64,000 bases of DNA from positions 55,049,486-55,113,485 of the forward strand of contig CM034533.1 of assembly GCA_020002185.1 (NCBI GenBank). The letters are read 5' to 3'. The position numbers were made by a program, and so were the translations under genes. Each line of letters begins with the position of its first letter. The stretch's first letter is position 1. Under the pieces are notes generated by a model that was not told the origin of the DNA, ran no database searches, and saw nothing but the letters and a program-made list of their open reading frames with translations. Of this stretch, positions 37,501-52,500 are shown one piece after another. The stretch is from Paraescarpia echinospica (Eukaryota > Annelida > Polychaeta > Sabellida > Siboglinidae).

Positions 37501-40500
37501 GAATTTCATTGTTGATGAAATAGAGGTTTTTTAGTTTTCCTCATAACAAATTTATCAACTGCCATTACATATTCACTTGTGCTGAGTTATATAAATTAGA
37601 TTAATTAATAATTTTAAAATACATTATTATTTAATATTTATATTTTTTTAATGTACTCGTACTCATGAGAATGTACTCGTACTTGTATTCAGCTTTTAGC
37701 AATGTACTCGTACTCATCCATCATCAAAGTACTCGTACTCATAAAAATGTACTCGGCCCCAGGTCTGCTAGGACCTATAGTATTCTTAATATATATCAAT
37801 GATATGGATGATGAAATAACAAGCAAGGTGTTAAAATTTGCGGATGATGCAAAAGTGTTTACAAGGATTAAAAGTGGTGGAGATAGACAGCATTTACAAG
37901 ATGATCTTGACAAGTTGATCAAATGGTCTGAAAAGTAACAAATGCTGTTCAATTTTGGGAAATGTAAATGCCTCCACGCAGGACATGGGAACGAAGAGGT
38001 AGAATATACAATGGGGAGTACTGTACTAAGTACTACTGTAAAAGAAAAGGACTTAGGATTAACCATTAGTGGTGATATGAAGGTTTCAGAGCAGTGCGGA
38101 ATTGCCGCTTCAAAGGGAAATCAAATCCTTGGATTAATTAGGCGAAACAAGAAAAAGAGCTAATAATACCGCTGTACAAAACAATAGTTAGGCCTCATTT
38201 AGAATATTGTATTCAAGCGTGGAGGCCATATCGCAGGAAGGACATAGATATGCTAGAAAGAGTACAGAGGAGAGCAACTAAAATGATACCAAAACTGGGG
38301 GATCTTAGTTACGAAATACGCCTTTAAAAAATGCGGTTTAACAACACTAGAGACCAGGAGATTGAGAGGAGATCAGATAGAAGTGTTTAAAATATTGAAT
38401 GGTTATGAAAATATTTATAGAAATATATTTTTTTCAATTAAGAAAGATAAAAGGACTAGAGGACATGAAGTTACATTAGCAAAGGAGCAGAGTAGATTAG
38501 ATATAAGAGTTTTCATTTTCACAAAGGACTGTAAATGAATGGAACAGATTATCTGCTGATTGTGTGGGTGCTAGTAGCGTGACTGTTTAAAAATAAAATC
38601 GACACATACCTCAGACGGGTGGGATACACATAGATAAAAGGGTCGGACTCTCGATAAGCCAAAGGGCTTCCTTGTCCACCTGCCACCTAGAGTTAATTCT
38701 CTGGGTGGCAATCTTGTTAAATCTTGTTAAATGTACTTGGGTTATCGTTTCACACTTTATTGTATTCTACTGTATGAATAAAGTGATACTCTCTCACTAC
38801 AGAACAAATTATAATGGTTCCACTTAAATTATCATAACGTATAGATACAATGTTTGTTGCACCATCATAATTTGTTCTGTAGTGCAAAATTATCAATATT
38901 TGCCATATTCCAGATGAACACATGTTTAATTGTAAATAATTTATATAAAGGAATGGTGTCGTTATAGAACTGATTTTTATGTCATTTATCTATAATGCCA
39001 GATGTTTATTTGAGCCTAATTTATTTCAGGTCTCTCAGGTGGGATCCATGGCAAGCTGGGACGAAGGGTACAGAGAGTTCTACCAGCATGCGCCAGCCAT
39101 GGAATAAAATCAACGTTCCCTGCCCCCGATGGGGGCAACACGAGGGATACTACGCTGGACTTGAAAACTAAACTAGACAATGTACATGTGACCTATGAAG
39201 GTGTAGGTTGGTGGTGGCAGTATTTACTGTTTCTTTACAAATTGATTGACTCTTGCTGCCAGCAGATCCTCCTTCTCTGGTTTTGGGACATCTGCCCCAG
39301 TGACTGTGATCGCATGCAGTGTGATATTTCTTTATAAACACATCTGTCACTCGATCCGTGAGCATTTGTAGGTGGGTACTTGGGTTCACCTGCTGTGGTC
39401 TGTTATGCATCACCCATTGCTTGTGTCTTTTGGACCACATGACACCAGTCTCAACAGGTTTGTCTGGGCTGGGACATGGTCGGTAGTTCCACGCCAGAGC
39501 AGACAGCATCAATCTAGCTTTCATTCCTACAGTGAAGAATAGTGCATGCAGTATTCTAATAAAATGTCTGCAAACAACTGGTGTAACACACCAGTCTATA
39601 TGTTGTTAGTAAGCTGCTGTTATTTACCTTACTAACTTTTTTTTCTTCTTAATTTCTGTATCTACTGTATATACAGTCACTGTGTTTTGATTTTATATTT
39701 CTTTAATAAAATTGGTGATAATGACACAAGTGCACTTATTTATTTCATTACAGGCAACTGCATTCTGGAATGTAATTATTACACTCAAGTAACTGTACTC
39801 ATAAATGTACACAGCAACTGATTATAAGGAATAGGTAGGGTGATACAGAATGGGCACTATCCATCTGTGGAGTATTCGCCCCCTCACATCTGAGTAACTA
39901 AACTACTGAAAAGTTGGTCATCAGGAACTTTGACTATGTAACATTTCTGGTCCCATACATAAGTCGGTGGGCCACATATTAACACATAACATGTAAACAG
40001 CATTTACATTATCAGTTTTGGAAGGCTGAATAAACACATTTACTGATAAGGTAGTAGTCATGCTGGCTGGTACTTTTGAGTAGCCATCCTGAAAAAAACG
40101 AGTTGGATGCCTATGAAATGCAGTAATTTCGAAAACTTATTATAATGTTAGTTATGCATAGGAGCTAATTTAGTGTATTTGGGATTCAAGTCGGTGACTG
40201 GAATTCACCTTACACTACTTGGGTCATGGTCCCTACTCATCATCTACTGATTGCAAATCTAAGGGTTACTTGTTGCTTTGGACATGCCTCAGGTATAAAA
40301 TGAATACATATCAAGTTTGGTACTTACTCCAGCAACAGTGAGTCACTGTTGCATGTTGCACAATACCACCACAGATGGTTTGATACATTCTGTATCCAAT
40401 GAAGGAGGTCCTCGCATCCCTTGCCTTGGACTTTCGCAGTAAACTTGCGGTTGATGCCTTTCCCCATGTGCCACATCATGTTGGTGATCGAGCTGAAATG

Positions 40501-43500
40501 CAAATTACAATTATTTATATTTTTGATCCAAATTCAAGATATTCTCACAACAGCTGTTACCTGTTTTTGTTGTTAGTGTGCAAAAAAACAAGTTAGTGAA
40601 GATGTGTGCACATGGTATATTATTAAAGATATTTCTACAATGTATGATTATTGAGTGATGCCAGTATTTTTATAATACAAACATGGTGTATCTGGTGAGC
40701 TCATTGATAACTATATTTGGATTACATAATTACTCCCAGAGATATCCTTCCAAATGCATAATTTTATTTTTTTAGAAAATGGCCATCAAATGTGGCATAA
40801 TGGATACACAATTACTTGATATTGACACCCTATATAGTGATATTCTTCGTCACATAAACAGTAGTCACACATAATGATATACTAAGTCCAATTATATAAC
40901 ATCATGACATAAATAATAGGCCAAACATTTCGATATATGACAATGTCTAATGCAATATTATTGAATGTAGAACGTATTTTTGTTCATTTAACACAAAATA
41001 CAGTAAGTTTTGCAATGTTATTATAAACGACAATCATTCCAGCCCATGTTAATCCGTTACTGTAATATCGCTCACGCGACTTGATTGCCGTTAACTTTTG
41101 CTATTCGGCTATCTTCTAAAGACTAAAGTCTAAACTCTTTGTGGTACAATATAGTACATTCTGGCTTGCCTCCAGCATATCTTGCATCTCAAATGTCAAC
41201 AGATTTTAATTGGATACCAAGTAACTCAGTACTAACCTTCTTGCGATCGATTTCTCGGCGGCGGCGCGTTTGACCGAAAATATGCGTCGCTTCGACGGCT
41301 GAGGTCCGTGACTAAATATCGTAGGCACTGCACCTGGCTTCAAACATCGACGTCGGCGACGTTTTGTCGGATCTTGTGTCATTAACTGACGATATGGATT
41401 TTCTTCGAAGCACGTTTCTTCAAAATGATCTGAACACAGTGCGTTGTATTTCGAAGGCTTCCAACCAGCCCGTCCATAGTTGTGAATCCACTATTTCACT
41501 TCTGGTTGTTTCAAATGGAAACAAAAAAGACAGCTCATTATCCTTCGCTGTACTATTGTTACAACCGTATGTAGAGCAGTGTGGCATATTGCAAGTCACG
41601 TTTTCACTGTAAGCTCAACTTATACTAATATAACGAACCGCATCCCATGAACATGAACCAACTACGCGAACTACACAAGACAGTGTGTCGTACACGGCAA
41701 AAATAATGCTGCTCGTTTATTGGTTGCTTTCGGCCAAATGAACGCGTCATCAGTAAGATGGCAGTCTACATGTTATCGCAGATTTCGTTAGAATCTTCCA
41801 CTTTAAGACTACATTCTGAGTAAACTACTGAACTGACAATTTTGATTGTAGATGCAAATGGTTAGTTTGTGCTAACTCTTTTAGATGCTAAACACCACAA
41901 CGTTGCCTTTTGTTTTCCTTTAATAACAACAACCAAGGGATCATCTCAGAACGTCGATGTCCAATATCAGACAAAGTTACAGTGGAACCTGACAATTAAG
42001 GTCACTGGACAAAAGTGACCTGAATAGCAAGGTGCCCATATTAGTGGGACTAATTTCCTATACTTTACTGTATATGGAACAAATATGGGACTGTCCTAGG
42101 GTGACCTTAACTGCGAGGTGGCTGTATTACTGAGGTGACCATAAAGCAAGGTTTGACTGTATTTTCATTTGTGGGAGAGGGGGTCAGAGACAGTTTGATG
42201 TGGCGTTTGACATCAATACTTTACGCTTTAGACCAATACTGTTAATACAGCGCTATCATCATATCACTGTTTTGTCTGAGGGGAGGGGGGTGGGGGGCGG
42301 CTGAAGCCAGATGAAAGTAATTTGTCTGATACTGGACATCGATGTTCCGAGATAAACCCCAACCAATTACAGCTTTGATAACAACTCGCCTGCACCTACC
42401 CGTGCTCCAACAAACCACGCGCGTCAGTCATCACCATTATAGTATTTCAATTTTAAACCAGATCATAGTGGCGCCACCTGGAGAATTGCAAACACTCTAC
42501 AGTTTCGACAATTCTCCGACAGCTGGCAAAGCAAATACATAACTGGAAACAACTACATCAGTGCTTTTTGAAATATCTCACCAATTGGTAGGTCCTCTGC
42601 CACTGATCCAAGGAAGCAAATATAGGAGGCAGTGGACCCCGGACCATGCTTCAATAGTAAACAAAACATCCAGTTTCAAAAACAAACTTTATTGGCAATA
42701 CGGCCGAGTCGGGCTGAGTTAACTGCCATGCCTTTTGAAATTCAATGACGCTCACGTTCCCACTGTCAACACATCAGACTTTCAGTTAGAAATTACTACT
42801 GCTAATTCTTGGTAGACGAACAGACTACGTCCCTGTTAACATACAGATTCACAGACACGCGAGAGCTAACCCTGACCTGTGAGTGCGGTCAGCATTGCTC
42901 ATCGTCTGGGAGCGAGTGACTGGTAAAGTGGCCGAGTTGTAGCGCGGACTGGGCATGTTGATTGGTTGACTGCTCTTTTTGTCCGACGCTGAACTGCGAC
43001 TGCGTGGCCGGTACGACGCAACCATCTCCGCCGACGACGTGGCCGACTTCATTTGACTGCACAAACAGACACACAGCCACATATGACACCTCCTTTCCTG
43101 TTCATTTGTTTAATGTGTATTATATGTAACCTTCTTACATAAAACACATTTATATAACAATTATGTGTTATGTAGTTACTTATACTTCTTAGTTTTACTT
43201 ATTGTCATACTGTACTTTTCATGAAAATGTTTGTGAAAGTGTTTTTTAAGTAAGTAAATACCAATCAAAGCGCATCACATATTAAAATGGCGTGTTGACT
43301 AAATGCTAAAATACAAAATTAATTAAATAAATAAGCTAAGATAACAAATAAATAAGTTAGGGTGTAAAAATACAATTTCAAACAAAGAAATTAAACCAGT
43401 GTCATTTAGATGTGGCAGCCAGTGGTTGCATTAAGGTAAATCTAGGGGCTCACATTAATGACTATCATCGGCACAGCTGGTAGTGAAACAAATCGAATGG

Positions 43501-46500
43501 ATCAGTATTAATTAAATAAATGGCTCACGTGACACTGTTTCATCTTAAAAAACTAAACTGGCCCAAAATGGATATGACTGACTTCCACACAAGCCATTAG
43601 CGCACTGAAAGGCACACTTTTGATTAATTTATGACTGACAATAGATTATTTCTGGCTAAGGGCCCGGCGCTGACACATATGCGAGTGTACCAGTAGCGCC
43701 ACCTACTTGAGTATCGCTTCGTGCATGCTCTGTGCGATCACTGTGTCCTCCACCTGCATCCACAGTTGACCGGCTCCAGTCACGGATGACCGACCAAGCT
43801 CCATGAAGAAGAAGCAGTCTGAGTGACCGCAGCGGCGGATCGAGGAGAACTGAGCACAAAAAAACTCATTATTATACCCGCACGCATGCACACGCACACA
43901 CACACACAACACAAACATAAAGAAACTCACTCACTCACACGATAACCTTATAAAATGTACATTTTATCTTCCTATGGGTCATGAGTTTAAAACTGTTATC
44001 AAACTGGTAAAAAAATGATTACATAAAAGAGTATGTTATGTAATGCAGCAAAACATATTTCAATAAATCTCGTAGGTTATTATAAGAATAGAACAAACTC
44101 TCTACTGACTGGGTAAATGCAAGCAGCCTGAACATTACATATATGAATACTGAAAATAGACCAAACCCCAAATGCCCAACATTTGAGGTCCACACATCCC
44201 AAACCAACCCCAAATGTTTCCAGCCTACCTGCATTAATAAACTGTAACTGGTCACTGACCTAGTTGTTAGGACAACCTTTTGACAGAAATCACACGCGCT
44301 CACCCGTGTAACTGACGAAACCAGCAACAGGCAGCTGGGTTACGTGTCCAGGATTTTGTAACTTTAATAACAAAAACTAATACATGTGTCTGCATATACC
44401 AGTGACGCATTTGTACATGGAATAATTACCTGTACAATGATATAGAAAACCATTCTGTGGCTGGAACTCCACGGAATTGTTACAGTGTGTTGTTTGCTAG
44501 AAGTAGCACGCGTTCACGGGACTGGCACAGCGAAATGCTTACATGACCAGCGACAGGTAGACCTGGTGCATATTTAGCGCTGAGGATTTTGAATTGTCAA
44601 TAACTTAAAAACTGTTCAAAATTTCTGCATACATCCAGCGACATATTTGTAGATGGCATAATTATCTTTACGACGATACAGAAAAACATTAAATTCCGTG
44701 GCTGGAACACCACGTACAGCCTTTTGAAATATTAAGCCCCCAAGTTCTCCACCCTCCTGGACGAATTTCGAAAATGTCTAAATCTACGAACCATCTCAAT
44801 GGGACCGGCAGATCACATGACAAATTTCAGCCCGACACATGCAAAACTGACGGTGATGTGTGTGCACGTACAAACAGTGAACAAACTGTTTTATAATATA
44901 GAAGCTCTGCAAATTTAGGGCACCAACTGTGTGTGGAAGGCATCAAAGTGAGACTGTGACTGAAATTATATCCTTTGTTAATTTGAAATCAACTGTTGGA
45001 CAACTAATAATGCCTCTGAGAAAGAAACATAATTAATGTGCCTTCACCATTATTAGGAAACAGCCTGTTTATGCAAAATGAATGAAATGTGGTCCATGTC
45101 GATCTGCTTCCGGGCAAAGCAAAACGTTTACAAACATACATCCATTGCAGGCGTATTACAGGTGAGATGATTAATACATGTGGCTTCAATAATAACATGT
45201 CATAAAAAAACAGGTGTATTTCGAAGCAGTCAATAACAGTTATGTGTGGCCTGGAGTTGCAAATTGCAACTCCAGGCAATATCATTGCAACTTGCAATGA
45301 TATTGATACTTCTAGCTAACATCTCTAGCAGTGAAAACAATACCGAAATAAACAGGATGATAACGCATGTAACTTTCACATTTGATTTCTAGGAAAGATT
45401 TCTAGGAATGAGCACAGTCCATTTTCACCTATTAGAACTCAGGTGGAAAAATGGAAATATGGGTGATTGAAACACAGAGATCATGGGTGGTCAAAACACA
45501 GTGGTCGTGGGTGATCAAAATACAGATAATGGGTGGTCAAAACACAGATCATGGGTGGTCAAAACACAGATATCATGGATGGTCAAAACAGATCATGGGT
45601 GGTCAAAACAGATCATGGGTGGTCAAAACAGATCAGGTAGAAACTGTATGGTAGAAACACCATGAAAATTCTGCCACATTGGAATTTAATATATAGATTT
45701 GTGATGGTGGTTTATATATTTCTCAAAGTATACATTAATTAAATAGTACAATTGTCTTAAAAAACCCTGTGACTGAGGAAAACTTGATAGAACAAATAAC
45801 TGACAAATCAGCAGACAGGCATAGAATCATTCAGCAGTGATCAGTAACGTCCGGTTGTCCATTATAAGCCATAGATTCATCCACATGCAGACATGAATGA
45901 ACAACTAGCATAAACACCATCCTCCAGATGGCGCTACATACACAAAGATGCAAAAGATGATTTCCCAAAGTATTTGTCCCTGACATTTAACAAACATTAC
46001 GTAAAAAAAAAAAAATTCCGCAACGCTTGCACATGTAGCTCGGAACAATCGCCAAAAACACATTTATAATGTTGCAAACAATCATTTAACATCTGTTTAA
46101 CATTCTGTACAAACACTTAGCTGGTAATACTACTTAATTAAACAAAATTAACTCTTCTTCCAAGGGATCGTAGATGAATTGCTGAAAGTCTGACATTGGA
46201 TTTCAAAATGTTCAGGAGAAAAACCTAACATATACAAACATAGCTCCAATAGATGCAGGGTGCATGATGGCTTTAGCTGACAGGTAGTCCGTCGGACTAG
46301 CTGACTCAGAAACAACTAGTCCTGATATTGTTTTACTAGTCCTTAAAAAATAAATATGCCACCATCAATCATACTGTTGTATCATATATGTGACAGTTAT
46401 GGCACATTCTCCGCATTCAGCAAGTTACCTATTCAACGGCCGTACGGAATATTTAGCTCCGTGTAATAAAATTCTACTTTATTGTCTTACTTTGTTTTAT

Positions 46501-49500
46501 TCCATCACAACACCCAACTAGCATGTACACAGTGTAAATTAATTCACATAATCACAAGTAGTCTGATGGGGACTGCTCCTCTAAACATGGACTAGTCCGA
46601 TCACTGAAACTACTCGTCTGGGACGATCGGACCGGCCTTATTTCGCAGCCTGTGCGTCTTTGAACGAAGTTCAGAACTGACTATCACAAATGACTACAGA
46701 CCTGGAAAACAATGAGAGATTTGTCTTCATGTGGTCGGATCAGACTCAGCGTCTGGTTGGTGAGGCAAAGTCGGTACGTGGTCGGCGACACCACCTTGCC
46801 GTTGCCCAGATCCTTCGGCTTGACTGTCACCGGCCAGATGTGCTCTGGAAGGGTGGCAACAGGGGTAATCATTTAGCTTGATGTAACATGACGTTGTATG
46901 GTAAAGTTTGGTGTGTGTGAGCGGGTGTGTATGCATTCGTGCATGCTCATCTGTGTGTTTCCGAGTCTGTTCTTCTCTGAGTCTGTGCGTCTCTGAGTCT
47001 GTGAGTCTCCGAGTCTGTGCGTCTCCGAGTCTGTGCGTCTCCGAGTCTGTGCGTATTCGAGTCTGTGCGTCTCCGGGTGTTTGCGTCTCCGGGTCTGTGC
47101 GTCTCTGGGTCTGTGCGTCTCCGGGTCTGTGCGTCTCCGAGTCTGTGCGTCTCTGAGTCTGTGCGTTTTTGAGTCTGTGCATCTTTGAGTCTGTGTGTCT
47201 TTGAGTCTGTGTGTCTTAGAGTCTGTGTGTCTCTGAGTCTGTGTGTCTTTGAGTCTGTCTTTGAGTCTGTGTGTCTTAGAGTCTATATGTCTTTGAATAT
47301 GTTTGTTTGTGTCAATATATACAGATACATAAAGAATCTGTTATTTTTACTTTGTATGGCTTATATGATAGCAATCAGTTTTGAGGGGTCTTCCTTCCCA
47401 CAGAATTGATTTTCTTTTCTTTTTCTGCAAAATGTATATTTTGTTAATTAGATATGTTGTTAATTTGTATTGTATATTTTACATTTCAATATCAAATTGT
47501 GTATGTATACCTGTATAATAACTACTGCTTTGGAATGCTGTTGAAAAAATGTATCCTTATGCTTTGTATTTTTGAGTCGGTGTGTCCGTGTGTCTGTAGC
47601 TTTGAGTCTGTGTGTCTAAGTAGCTTTGAGTCTGTGTGTCTGTGTGTCTGTAGCTTTGAGTCTGTGTGTCTGTGTGTTTGCGCATCTGTGCACGTGTGCA
47701 TCTGCATATCTGTGCATCTGTGTAGCTATAATGTCGATGAGGCTATTCCCATAAGGATGACAATATAACTTAATTAATGCAGCGAGCAGCTTCTGGTTTA
47801 GAGACACAAGTAGTTGGCACATAGTAGGCCGACATCACATAAACATTGTACATTGGTTGACTGATGAACTCAGCCTTCAAGTCTCCATGCTCCTGGCAAG
47901 GACGGTGTCAACTATATGTTCACCAACCATCAACTCACTCCATTACCTTTGTTAAAATCTGTATTCTTGACCAACATTCTTACATATATATAATATTATA
48001 TACAAAAATCTTTATTTAAATCCGTAGCTGGTCAACTGGCCTACAGCAACCCTATTCTGATATAGCATCTTCATTTGGCTATGAAATGCACCTACTCTAT
48101 TCTTTTTATTAAGCATACAGCATGCTTAACACATATTTCAGATGCAAAAATATGTCAAATTTTGCGTTTCAATCAGCATACAGGGGAGGACACCCATTTT
48201 CTCGGGTTTGTAACTGGCAAGTGATTTACGCGTATGAACAAAAGGATACCAGATTACTGAAGTCTTGATTCAGTTTCTTCACTCATCTTTTAATCTAGTG
48301 TGACATTGGTAGAAATTAAATGACAGTGATGGATTCAGCAGTCAACAGTGGCATTGGAGATTGGTCTCACAGAGTCACACACTGTTAAAAAGGGGTGTAT
48401 GCTAATTAGGGCATGTACGGTTAACAGAACGAATATGGTATTTCACACAGAATCCTCTGTATTTTTTTCAGAAATCTTCCTAGCACCAAAAGTATTATAC
48501 TTCGACCTAGAGCTATAAGTTGTTCACCAGCATGTAAACATGTACGATGAATACAAAAAGATGCATACTTTATCACAATTTTCACATTTGATGGAAATTT
48601 ATATTAAAACACGCTACAGATATATACTTCTTAATATGCAAAGTCTCTAATCCCCATAAAGGGAATGTGTATAAGGTGATAGGTTTGACTTCATATTACA
48701 GTACAGAGTTTAAACCATGATGTTCTCGAAGTAATTGGCATCACTCTGTCAACTTGAGCACCAGTCATGTTTTGAATTGCTGTTTTGGACTTGTGCGCTC
48801 CACAAGTAAGTGACGCGGTGCATTAATCCATGCAAGAAAGTGTCGAATAGGAGTGACTACTGGGAATAGTTTTACCAACAGCTCTCCTACTAGTGCACTA
48901 CTTCCATCAGTGTCTTACAGTTGCTTCCACATATCAAGTTTTTCGCCCATCGCTTTTAAAATTGATTCACAAATAGGTACATTGCTTGTGAGGTACACCG
49001 CCTGCCAAACTGCCTCCAGTATCGTATGTATAAAGCAGCGTTCGCAATTTCAATGTTTCGTCCATGAAACATTCAGGCTGAATATGAAACAGTCAACTAC
49101 TAAACACCCACTATCGGAGGCAAATGGGGCTAACAACAAGTTCCAGCAATTGCCCTTTGATGCTTGGAGTGCATAACTGGTTCTTAATTATGATAAGTAA
49201 AAACAGCAAGTGGGCCAAAGTACAATTGATTCAGCGAATCCCATTACAACCGTCGCTTCAAGAGGGTGATTCCAGGTAGTAGAACAGAGAGTGGTGTTAT
49301 ATGACACCTTGCACATTTCCTTACGTTTCCAACACAAAGAACTGTCAATACATGGAACCAGCACTTATAAATAAATCACACAGGTGAAGGCCAGCTGATG
49401 TTGCATGTTATCTGATCTTGGTGCATGTGCTAACGGTGTGCACCACTCATGCTAGTCCGTCTAAGAACCTGTGCTTCAACCTGCACACACCTCATTTAGT

Positions 49501-52500
49501 CCATCCGTGACTGTGTTAAGTGCAAATAAGCAGTGCGATTAGTTGAAAGGGAGCTCGTCTGCCCCTTTACCCGCAATCAGAGAATTATTAGCAGGAAATT
49601 CATTGAATCAGTTGTACTTCACCCAACTGGTGAGTTTGTATGTGGGAACTACAAACTAAGAATGAAGAAAGTAGCTTATTCCCTCTGCAATAAGCCATTA
49701 TTACAGGCAGTAGCAGTTGTTTCTGGAATGTTGTGTTTGCAATTTTAACATTTCGCAGGCACAACTTTCAAATTGCAAACACTCTTTCAGACTTACTAAA
49801 CACATTTTGGCAGGCACTGTTAATGTGTTTATTCTAGTATTAAGAACAACATCTAAAGAAATGTTAAATGAATGTGATACGGATGTTATATGCACGGTTC
49901 GTGTAACAGAGGAATGCATCCTCTAAAAATCATCGAAAGAATTTACTGTGATCGCTAGATAAGGGTAACTTGTGAAAGTATGATTAGCTTTATTTTACAG
50001 TATTGACAGCCGGACAACTTTTGCAATTTTTCGTTGAGTTTCAATGGGCCCAGTCAAAACTAATTTAGTACTTTATCTTATGATTTTGGCAAACTTCAAA
50101 AACACATTTGTACAAACAAGCCAGCATGTTGTAATGGTCCTATGATTACTAAAATTATATAATTATTTTCAAGAAATGATTGTAAAATTAGATAACCAAA
50201 AACGTAATAGATTTAATCTCGGCTCTTTGTGGAAAACACAGCTGAAAATACAAATTCCAAAGTATGACAAAACTAGTAAATCAGAAAACAATGTAAAATT
50301 ATTTTTGCCGGTTTAAATTTCTTAAACCAAACAAATTTGAATTTTAGTCAGAAATATTATAACTGATTATGCAAATGACTTCCCAGCTTAATAACAATTA
50401 TGCTCTGTTTAACAAAACAATCAACTAAACAAACTGATTCACTCTAATTAACACAGCTGTATAACTAAACAATTCCAGTTTAGTTTTGTTTACATCTCGG
50501 CTCAAAATATTCAATCTAGATGAGGCAATTCTGAAAAAATATTCACAAGATATCTTGCGATCAGCTATATATAATTGTTATATATACGCGTGCATGCACG
50601 CGTGCATGTGTTCATGCTTGAAATAGTATGCATTTTTGTTCTTCAAAACTGTGCCATTTTTACCACTGAAAATGCCCTTTTCGGGCACTGCCCCATTCAG
50701 TGGAAATTTAAAGGAAATAAAAATAAGGCATTAGCTAAAATCCTTTTTCCATGTGTACACAAAGTTTAAAATTGTATGTAACATTTGACAACATTAAACA
50801 AATACAGAAAAATACATTTGTAGCATAAATTCAATTTTAAGCCCGTCTGTGAAGCGATTCCCGCGGAAAATGAAATTTTAATGAGCTAGGCGATCACGTG
50901 GTATCGTGACGTCACTTATGACACACACTCGCATCAGGCCGACCCTTTCCATGCATTCAGAGCACGTTAACAAGGATAGCTTTTGGGTCGAAACGAGCGT
51001 CAGAACGAGTTATTGTGCAATATTCCGACGTAATACAAACACTAGTCATCATAGAGGAACAAACATTTATCTTACGGTTCCACATGAATCGAATTATATT
51101 CAAAACAACGAATGCGAATGGGCCTACAAGTCGACTAGGTTTCGCCGAGCTTGGGCTCGTTTTCAGAATAATTATATAGAATGCAACCAACGGGAGATAA
51201 TCTACACCAATAAACATACATAGCAGCTACATAAAGTAACGTGTATAATCTCATAATAGAACTAGAATATCGATATATGAAGGAGTACAATTTATCATAA
51301 CAACTTAAATCAGTCAGAGAGTTTCCGTTGGTCCCGCTAGCTCAGTGGGTAGGCGCGTTGGTTACTTGTCGTTTATTTTACAATTGGGCGACGCCGGTTC
51401 AATCCTGACAGCATGCAAACCTTTGATTTTCTTTACACTTTTTGTGTTTATGTTTTCACGAAGTAATATAAACAAAATCATTTTATACTATTATGCACTG
51501 TTTGTAAATATTTTTTTAGTAATTATTTATTCGCCACAAAAATGAAATATGGTCATTATATATAACGATGTTTCTAAATTGTATTGATCCAGACAGATCT
51601 CAATCTGTTTTCACAAATATAATTACAATATATTACCGTACAATATATTTACAATTAATAAATTATATATCCATTACATTATATTTGTTTGGATAAATAA
51701 AATTTTGAAACATCGCTATATAATGACTATATTTTCATTTTTGTGGCGAATAAATAGTTACTACAAAAATTATTTACAAACAGTGCATTATAGTATAAAA
51801 TGATTTTGTTTATATTACTTCGTGAAAACATAAACAAAAAAAGTGTATAGAAAATCAAAGGTTTGCATGCTGTCAGGATTGAACCGGCATCGCCCGATTG
51901 TAAAATAAACGACAAGTAACCAACGCGCCTACCCACTGAGCTAGCGGGACCAACGGAAACTCTCCGACTGATTTAAGTTGTTATGATAAATTGTACAACT
52001 CCGTCATATATCGAAATTCTAGTGATATTATGAGATTAAACACGTTACTTTATGTAGCTGGATACAATATATGTTTGCTACGTATGTTTATTGGTGTAGA
52101 TTATCTCCCGTTGGTTGCATTCGATATAATTATTCTGAAAACGAGCCCAAGCTCGGCAAAACCTAGTCGACTTGTAGGCCCATTCGCATTCGTTGTTTTG
52201 AATAAAATTCGATTCATGTGGAACCGTAAGATAACTGCTTGTTCCTCTATGATGACTAGTGTTTGTATTACGTCGGAATATTGCACAATAACTCGTTCTG
52301 ACGCTCGTTTCGACCCAAAAGCTATACTTGTAAACATGCTTTGAATGCATGGAAAGGGTCGGTCTGATGCGAGTTTGAGTCATAAGTGACGTCACATCTC
52401 AGCATCCCAAAAAGCGCGTCAAAAATATGCATATTCGAAAATGTCCGGATGCACACCATAAAATGTGGAATTTCTAATTCATTGAATTTTGGATTTTTTT

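Larger units (their letters stand above)
39168..41587 (-). pseudogene. THAP-domain gene (transposase-like family), probably frameshifted
   Basis: Exon 41587-41237 starts [11 protein letters not shown] and later reads [23 protein letters not shown], then [14 protein letters not shown]. This is a C2CH THAP DNA-binding domain with the conserved Trp, CxxH and AVPTIF. One extra base at about 41491-41494 shifts the frame between FPFETTRSE and WIHN, so the domain is broken unless this is a sequencing error. The exon ends in phase 2 and joins exon 40492-40328 ([29 protein letters not shown]). A third exon, about 39525-39168, has [17 protein letters not shown] and SKRHKQWV. The phases of exons 2 and 3 do not match, so at least one middle exon is missing. 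Proteins of this layout are multi-copy in invertebrates and look mobile-element derived (recollection, not checked). Confidence 0.55.

Noticed and set aside
45004..45297. 97-codon minus-strand frame ending at the twin palindromes
   Set aside because: No recognisable domain and no splice or start context.
46270..46640. Possible hAT element with ACTAGTCC motifs
   Set aside because: Similar motifs lie near both edges, but I could not define inverted ends or a target duplication.
46908..47409. Serine/valine/cysteine-rich protein frames
   Set aside because: They are read-throughs of a 16-bp minisatellite in alternating frames.
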